From contig NC_068358.1 of assembly GCF_020536995.1 (NCBI RefSeq), forward strand, positions 46,293,085-46,357,084: 64,000 nt of DNA, written 5' to 3'. Below are positions 52,501 to 60,900 of this stretch, piece after piece. Under the pieces are notes generated by a model, which worked only from the letters and a program-made list of their open reading frames with translations, was not told where the DNA came from and searched no databases. The first letter of the stretch is position 1, and the number at the start of each line of letters is the position of its first letter. Origin of the DNA: Dreissena polymorpha. Lineage: Eukaryota; Mollusca; Bivalvia; Myida; Dreissenidae. Made by a program: the position numbers and the translations under genes.

Positions 52501-55500
52501 ACTGAAACAAGAGCTGTCACCATAGGATGACTTATGCCCCCTATAACACTTGATAGGAGTTATGAGCTTTTTTCGAAACCTAAACGCAGATTTCAAAACC
52601 TAAACGTGGACCCTTAGTTCTAGGTCAAGTTTACAGGGGTCAAAATTTGTGTGCGTATGGTAGGCCTTGTCCATATACACATGCATACCAGATATGAAGG
52701 TTATATCTCAAGGGACATAGAAATTATGAGCATTTTTCGAAACCTAAACGCAGATTTCGAAACCTAAACGCGGACCCTAAGTTCAAGGTCAAGGTCACAG
52801 GGGTAAAAAAATTTGTGGGTATGAAAAGGCCTTGTTCATATACACATGCATACCAAATATGAAGGTTATATCTCAAGGGACATAGAAGCTATGAGCATTT
52901 TTGAAACCTAAACGCCAAAGTGTGACGAAAAGATGGACGGACAGACAGACAGACGGACAGACAGACAGACAGTCTGATCACTATATGCCCCCTTTTCTTC
53001 AAAAGGGGGCATAAAAAAACAATTATTTATAATGTAAATGGCGAAATAAACCATTTTGATTCCATGTTTTGGACACTTTTGAAAATTGAATTTTTTTTTT
53101 TTTTTCAGATTGGCAATAAATTCACCAATCAAACATACAGGCAGGACACACAACCTCACTTAACCTCCACTAATGCTCAATTGGTTATTGTCGGCTCGGG
53201 TACTACTTGCATGTACCCCGGTTACTCTTAAGTACATGTGCCCCGGTGCGGTAAATAAACTAACACATACCCAGCCAATTTATACTGTACCCAAGATTTA
53301 TTCCCGCCTAAAATCCCATGTCGTAAAACGCGAAATGGAATACGAAACAAAATTCTTTTTGAATTTTTTTTTTCTCACCTCAAAACACATTTGAGCAGGA
53401 GTTTTGATAATATAGAGGCCATAGAGACCATATTACATAATATTGATGTATAAATATGAATATAATTCATTTGATAAACAAGAGCTGTCAGAAGACTATT
53501 CGAGTGCTTGACAGTATAACGTAAGCCATCATGGGGAAATTGTTCATATTCAATAATTTATTAGACGATCTTTCAAAAATAAAAAAAGGAAAAATTTATA
53601 TTTTTTTGGGGGGGGGGGGGGTAGGGGGGGGGGTAGCCCGGGTGTACTCTGTCCAGGGTTTTCCATGGAAATCCATGGAAAATATGAGGCTGGAGTATTC
53701 GGACTAAGTTTCCAGCCTTTTCCAGCGTCAATATTTAAAAAAAAAGGGTGGAAAATTGTCCATGGTATGTGGAAATAGCCTGGAATAGTTTCCATGGTTT
53801 TCCAGGCTCCCTGGAATAATTACCATGGAACAATTTCCAGGGTTTTCCAGCCAGCATGGAATAAATACCGTCCGAATACTCCATGTAATCTGGAAAACCA
53901 TGGATTCATTTCCAGGGTTTTCCAGATTACATGGAGTATTCGGACGGTATTTTTTCCATGCTGGCTGGAAAACCCTGGAAAATGTTCCAGGGTTTTTCCA
54001 TGTTTAATATTCCATGGATGCCTGGTATAACATGGAAAAATGTCCAGCGTTTACCATGGTCACTGAATAAAAAAAGAAATTTCTGGTCTAAAAACAATAT
54101 TCATGTATTAAATGAATACAATACTCACAGCTTAAGTAAATCATAATTTAAGGTTAGATTAAAACAAAACAAAAAATCAACATAATGCCTTAGTTTCTTC
54201 GATGTATTATTTTGTTCACAATTCATCAAAATATAACATCAGATTATAAATTGTGTTACATTTATTTAACAAATTATTCAGATCAAACAAGTGTTGTTTA
54301 ATACATGCTTACAAAGCCTCTAGGTCCATTATCATAAATCAGGCCCTTACATAACAGAACAGACGCTACTTTAAAAGTTTAAAAGTATAATGCAACCTTC
54401 ACAACATGTATTCAAAGTAACAAAATACAAGCAAGTCAAGTAATATACAGTAACAATTCACGAACCCTGTACAAACGATATACAAGAAACAAAATGAAAA
54501 ATTTAAGTTATTTTAGCTGCTTCATGTATGTCACAATATATGTAGCTGCCCATGAGCACAAGGATACTATTTTTATGTCCCCCACTATAGTAGTGGGGGA
54601 CATATTGTTTTTGCCCTGTCTGTTGGTTGGTCTGTTGGTTGGTTGGTCTGTTGGTTGGTTGGTTGGTTTGCGCCAACTTTTAACATTTTGCAATAACTTT
54701 TGCTATATTGAATATAGCAACTTGATATTTGGCATGCATGTGTATCTCATGGAGCTGCACATTTTGAGTGGTGAAAGGTCAGGGTCATCCTTCAAGGTCA
54801 GAGGTCAAATATATGTGGCCCAAATCGCTTATTTTATGAATACTTTTGCAATATTGAAGAAAGCAACTTGATATTTGGCATGCATGTGTATCTCATGGAG
54901 CTGCACATTTTGAGTGGTGAAAGGTCAAGGTCAAGGATATCCTTCAAGGTCAGAGGTCAAATATATGTGGCCCAAATCGCTTATTTTATGAATACTTTTG
55001 CAATATTGAAGATAGCAACTTGATATTTGGCATGCATGTGTAACTTATGGAGCTGCACATTTTGAGTGGTGAAAGGTCAAGGTCAACCTTCAAGGTCAGA
55101 GGTCAAATATATGTGGCCCAAATCGCTTATTTTATGAAAACTTTTGCAATATTGAAGATAGCAACTTGATATTTGGCATGCATGTGTAACTTATGGAGCT
55201 GCACATTTTGAGTGGTGAAAGGTCAAGGTCAAGGTCATCTTTCTAGGTCAAATATATGGGTCAAAATTGCTCATGTAATGTAACTTCTGCAATATTGAAG
55301 CTAGCAATTTTATATTTGACATGCATGTGTACCTTATGGAGCTGCACATTTTGAGTGGTGAAGGGTCAAGGTCAAGGTCATCCTTCAAGGTCAAACGTCA
55401 TATTGGGGGACATTGTGTTTTACAAACACATCTTGTTCTCAGCTACTTTCACTTTAATGCAATTTAGGTGCTTAATTTCATTAAAATACTTTTATATAAT

Positions 55501-57564
55501 TTTATTGTTCAAAGAAATTCAGAACATAATGCATGTACATGTATTACTTTCCAAGTGACAATTTAAAATGTAATTGCAAGTCTAAAACTTGTGTAGGCAG
55601 CTTAGTAAATTATAAGTACCCAGGTGGGATAAAATTACAGTTTTTAACAACTTTTTTGTTAATTAGCTGGGCTTCAGTAGGTCGTGGATCTTTTATAGAA
55701 CTTGTACTGCTGTTATACTGTACGGCTCCTGCATTATCTCTGAAAGAAAAACAAAGCAAACAATATTACAAGAAAGTCATAAGTTTTTTACATTCATCTG
55801 TAAAAGTAAATGTGCAGCAATCATATGATTGAATATCTATACTTCAATGCTCATTCATATTTTAATCTATTTTAGATATTTCATATGACTGCTCAATTCG
55901 GTACATCTGGCTTTTTTGTATTTGAGCGAACATTAACGATCCTAAGTAGTTAGCAATTATTTCTTTTCCATTTACCGAAATGTATTCTCTTAAAGTTTGC
56001 AAGCGGGCTTTAATCTACTTGCTAACAGGCAACCACACAGGAAAACTGAGACTTTCAAGTGAATAAATTGGTGATTTAACTTATATTTTTATATGACTCT
56101 CTTTTATTTTGAAATTTATATTGTTGTTTTCTTAAATGCCCCAAAACAGGGTACACTAGCATGTATCTGGAAACTCAAACATATATAGGAATTTTATATT
56201 CAGATATTGCTATATGAAAGTTATGCTAATTTGCTAATTCATATAAAAATAACCTGTAATTGAAACTAGACCAAAATACTGGATACCAAAAAGACAAAAT
56301 ACTTTCAGGTGGTTAACACTAAATTACTTATATGAGCCCGGGGCATAACAATATTTACCATGAATTTGTGGCCATGTTAGTCCTCTTGGTAAATGCGCCA
56401 AAAGAGCCGCTTTGTTGTCTTGGGTTATTTCCCTGCCAAACTCTGCAGTATCTTCCATCAACTGGTCTGAGCTACAGTTAAAGCACATAATGAAAATGTA
56501 TATAGAAAATAATTCAAGTATTGTTTTAAATATTTAGTAAAATGGTCTTTAAATAATAACTTACAATGAAGTAAATACATCACAAAGCATAGCATAACAA
56601 AATTTGTTGGTATGATTAGTACAAATTTATTATTGCTATATTTGGATGATGTGTAATTCTATTGGTATGAAAAAGCAAAGTGAAACCTAAAAAACAATGC
56701 TATTGGTTTAATTAATTTATTTATAAACATTAACAGCATTAATGAGCATTGAGTTCTCGTCATGCACAGCACATAACTCCCTTAGCCTCAGTTCCCTAGC
56801 CATGCATTATAAACTTCCGATACTACATTCAAGCTTATTAATATCTCCACATAGGACTTCTTTTATCAAGCTGCAAACTGCACTTAGTGAAAATGTGTGT
56901 GACAGCTGCTTTTAAACTTCTATATTTGCCATACTTTTACCTAAAATGTCACATAAAAAAGGTCTACAATTATGACATAACAAGAATAAATTTAAAGGAA
57001 TATTTAGAAATAATGAAAAGCACAAACCTTCAGTTGTTGTTCTATTCCTAGACAGACTTTTGAAACACTTGTATGCATCACTTTTTAACAACATTTCATG
57101 TCACTTTCCAAATGATATCCATACATTATTATTTTAAGAAATTCTTGTTAATGGAAAAACTCATTAACTCTACTGTTTGTGAAATTACATTAACTTCATT
57201 TTAACAACAAGTTTAACCTGCATATTTTCTCCAGAATTTCAATCTAACAGGTAAACTTTCTGTATTTGAACTCAGCCAATCAGAAAAGGCTGTGATATTT
57301 TATAACCAATAGATTAGCCCCAGACATATCTGACTCACACACAGGCATCTCAGATAGTTTGTTAATTGCAAACCTGGACTGTAGTTAAATATTGAGTGTG
57401 TATACACCTTGAACAGGGTTAAGGAATGTAGACATTGCTTTGAAAGTTACTACTATTACTTCTACTACTAATACTACTACTACTAGTACTACAACTACTA
57501 CTACTACTTCTGCAAAACTACTACTACTATTACAACAGCCACAACAACAACAACAACAACAACA

Positions 57565-57617
<53 letters not shown>

Positions 57618-57646
57618 TTCTACTTCTACTACTACTACTACTACTT

Positions 57647-57684
<38 letters not shown>

Positions 57685-57881
57685 GCTGCTACTACTGCTA
57701 CTACTACTACTACTACTGCTTCAACTACTACTACTGCTTCAACTACTACTTCTACTACTGCTACTGCTGCTACTACTCCTGCTGCTGCTGCTGCTACTAC
57801 TACTACTGCTACTGCTACTGCTGCTGCTACTACTACTACAACTCCTGCTGCAGCGACTACTACTACTTCTGCTGCTGCTGT

Positions 57882-57967
<86 letters not shown>

Positions 57968-60900
57968 GTACTTCAACTACTACTGCTACTACCACTGCTA
58001 CTACTACTGCTACTGATGCTGCTGATGCTGCTACTGCTACTACTGCTACTACTGCTGCTGCTGCTACTTCTACTACTACTACTTCTACTACTACTACTGC
58101 TGCTGCTGCTAATGCTACTTCCTTAACTACTACTACTACTGCTGCTACTAGTATTGTTATTATTATTTATACTACTATTGCTACCATTACTGCTACTATT
58201 CCTGTAAATGCTAAAACAACAACACAATAATAACTGCTACTACTGCTACTGTCACTTAAATTTGCACCAAAAGTATAATTATCAGTAGTTTAACTGCTTG
58301 TACAACTTATACAACAACCACTTTTACTTCTACTCTTACAACATATTCTACTGCCAGCACCAGCATTACTACTTCTACTACTACTACTACTACTATTACT
58401 ACTATAACTACTACTATTTCTTCCCAAACATTGTTTTATGTTGTATTCATATGTTGTGTAAATTGTTGAACTCTGATTTACTTTGAATAAAATGTGTTGC
58501 ATTTTTATAAGTTATTTTCTCCTCTTATAAAGTCTAAGTATTTTCCAGGGTCAGCTGAAAATGTAAGAGTCTTTTCCATGCTTAAAAAATTCTATGTTCC
58601 ACTTTCCATGCTATCTGAAAATATTTTCCATGGTTATCCAGCCTAAATCCAGCGTTTTCCATTCCTTTTCCATGCTTTTCCATCCAAGGCTGGAAAATGC
58701 TCGGAAAAAAAGTCCACGTTTCATGGACATTTCTAGAACAAAACCCTGGAAAACCCTGGAAACTGTTTCAAATTCCAGGGATTTCCATGGAATTCCATGT
58801 TATACCATGGATTTCCAGCCTAAGTTCCATGATTACCCTGGACAATGTACACCCGGGAGGGGGGGAAGGGGGGGGTAGGGGGGGTTGAGAGGGGGGGTAT
58901 AATGTGGGGTGTGGTCATTTATTAGATGATCTTTCAAAAATAAAAAAAGGAAAACAATTTTATTTTTATTTTAAGGGGGGGGAGGAGGGGGGGGGGGGGG
59001 GCAGGGATTCTGGGTTGGGGTGTGGGGTATTGTTTGGGTGGAATCCATTGTGGTATTCAGGTAAGTGTTGTTTTGTCAAAGTATTAATAAAATCTGATCA
59101 TAAATAAAGAAGTTATGGCAATGTAATTTAAGTAATATGCATAATATAATGGTAAAAGGGCCATAATTCTTACAAAATGCTTGATACAGTTGTCCGCTCT
59201 TGTTTATAGATTGGGGTCATGTTGGTAAAGAAGTTTGCAAAATATGAAAGCAATATGTCAAGGGACATTGAAAATATTTAAGGTGGTATGCAAACTTTAC
59301 CATAGATTTATCAATAATATGCATATTCTAAATGAAAAAAGGGCCATAATTCTTACAAAATGCTTGATACAGTTGTCAGCTCTTGTTCATAGGGTGGGGT
59401 CATGTTGGTAAAGAAGTATGCAAAATATTAAAGCAATATGTCAAGGGACATTGAAAATATTTGAGGTGGTAGGCAAACTTTAACATAGATTTATCAATAA
59501 TATGCATATTCTAAGTGAAAAAAGGGCCATAATTCATACAAAATGCTTGATACAGTTGTCTGCTCTTGTTAATAGGTTGGGGTCATGTTGGTTAAGAAGT
59601 ATGCAAAATATTAAAGCAATACACTACGTCTAGAGCTATTTCTGCCATCCACCACGCATCACCGTGATTCAGCCCAGAGTGGACAATTACTATCTTACGA
59701 TACACCGTTGAACACAATGATTTGGCCATGGCAAATTGCGGTGTCAGTCTCTGCGTTATCGGGAAATTGATCTCATGGTGGACCACCGCGATCGCGGTGG
59801 ACCACCACAGTCTAGGTGGTTTACGGTGAAATACATGTGCAACAACAACATTATACAAATGTACAGTCTGCAATATCGAAATGTACATGTTTATTCACAT
59901 TGCAGATCGTAAAATTTTGTTTTTTTTAATTTTGCATGTACATGTATTACATGCACTTTATAATAAAATCACCGAATGTTCAACTCTTTTCTCTCGTGTT
60001 TGCCCTCTTTACAGAATCATTGACATGTCTTACATCGAGCATGAGTATAGTTTGCGTTTCATGCTTCAGCTTTTGTGTCAATTGTGTCAACTGCATGAAG
60101 TTTCCCTTGTTGTTCTTAATTAAAGATTTCTTTTTTGTAAACCTTTCGAAAACCCTTGCTCGTTTGTGTACATATATAGCTCGCCAACAATTACATACAA
60201 ACATGTTACATGTATATGTAATTTGATATCAGACTATTTTTGTGATTTCCTGTTTCTTTTGTTACATGTATTGGATCGAATAAATGTACATGTACAAATT
60301 CGAGACATCCTGCAGTAAGTATTAAATCCGCGATATTTTAATATCATAGTCATGCTAAAAGATCAGTTGTCATGTTGGTGAGTGACTTTTTGTATATCTG
60401 TTCTTTGTTCAATAACAAGTTCATTTTGAAACATACACTGTATGTAAAATAATGTAAAAAAAGAAATCGAAATATTATGGTAAATATTGATTTACTTATT
60501 GTGTTACAATAATGTTGTGCAGTGAGCAAATACAATGTATATCAAATTTATAAAGTATCGATAAGAAGTGTTGTTAAGAAATCGCGGTGAATTTTACGAG
60601 TCATAATTTCACATTTAGCTTTTTTAAAACTGTTTTACTCTTTTATTTCAGATACGACCAAGAATATGGTTTTCGGAAAATAATGAACATAGTAACAACG
60701 CTGACGAGTTTTTTATTATTAATATTATAAACATGCATTTAAATACTGATTATGTTATAAATATGATTTTGTTATACATGTATATGTATGTCTATTTATT
60801 GTACATTAGCCATATTACAATACGAATAAAACGCTTGTTTTCTTAGGAAATAATGATGGAGAATGTGATGTCTACATCCATTTACTATATCGAATAAAAT

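Larger units (their letters stand above)
53637..58857. mobile_element. 5.2-kb element with CCCGGGTGTAC termini, superfamily unknown
   Basis: Left end CCCGGGTGTACTCTGTCCAG and reversed right end CCCGGGTGTACATTGTCCAG, 18 of 20 identical, then GGGT. Both subterminal regions (53641-54060 and 58540-58850) are packed with TTTCCAGGGTTTTCCATGG-like palindromes. It interrupts the outer element. Within it: a hairpin, a tandem-cored element, a three-exon gene and a CTA array. No transposase recognised. Target duplication cannot be read because the flanks are G runs. Confidence 0.7.

Noticed and set aside
55610-57094. The small three-exon gene as alternative ENO4 exons
   Set aside because: The visible ENO4 exon upstream ends in phase 0, while the first segment here opens after an in-frame stop and joins in phase 1; the fit is poor, though not excluded for an untranslated or truncated transcript.
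57440-58126. 228-residue Leu-rich open frame and a Val-rich frame on the other strand
   Set aside because: Both are direct translations of the CTA/TAG microsatellite; no non-repeat coding sequence flanks them.
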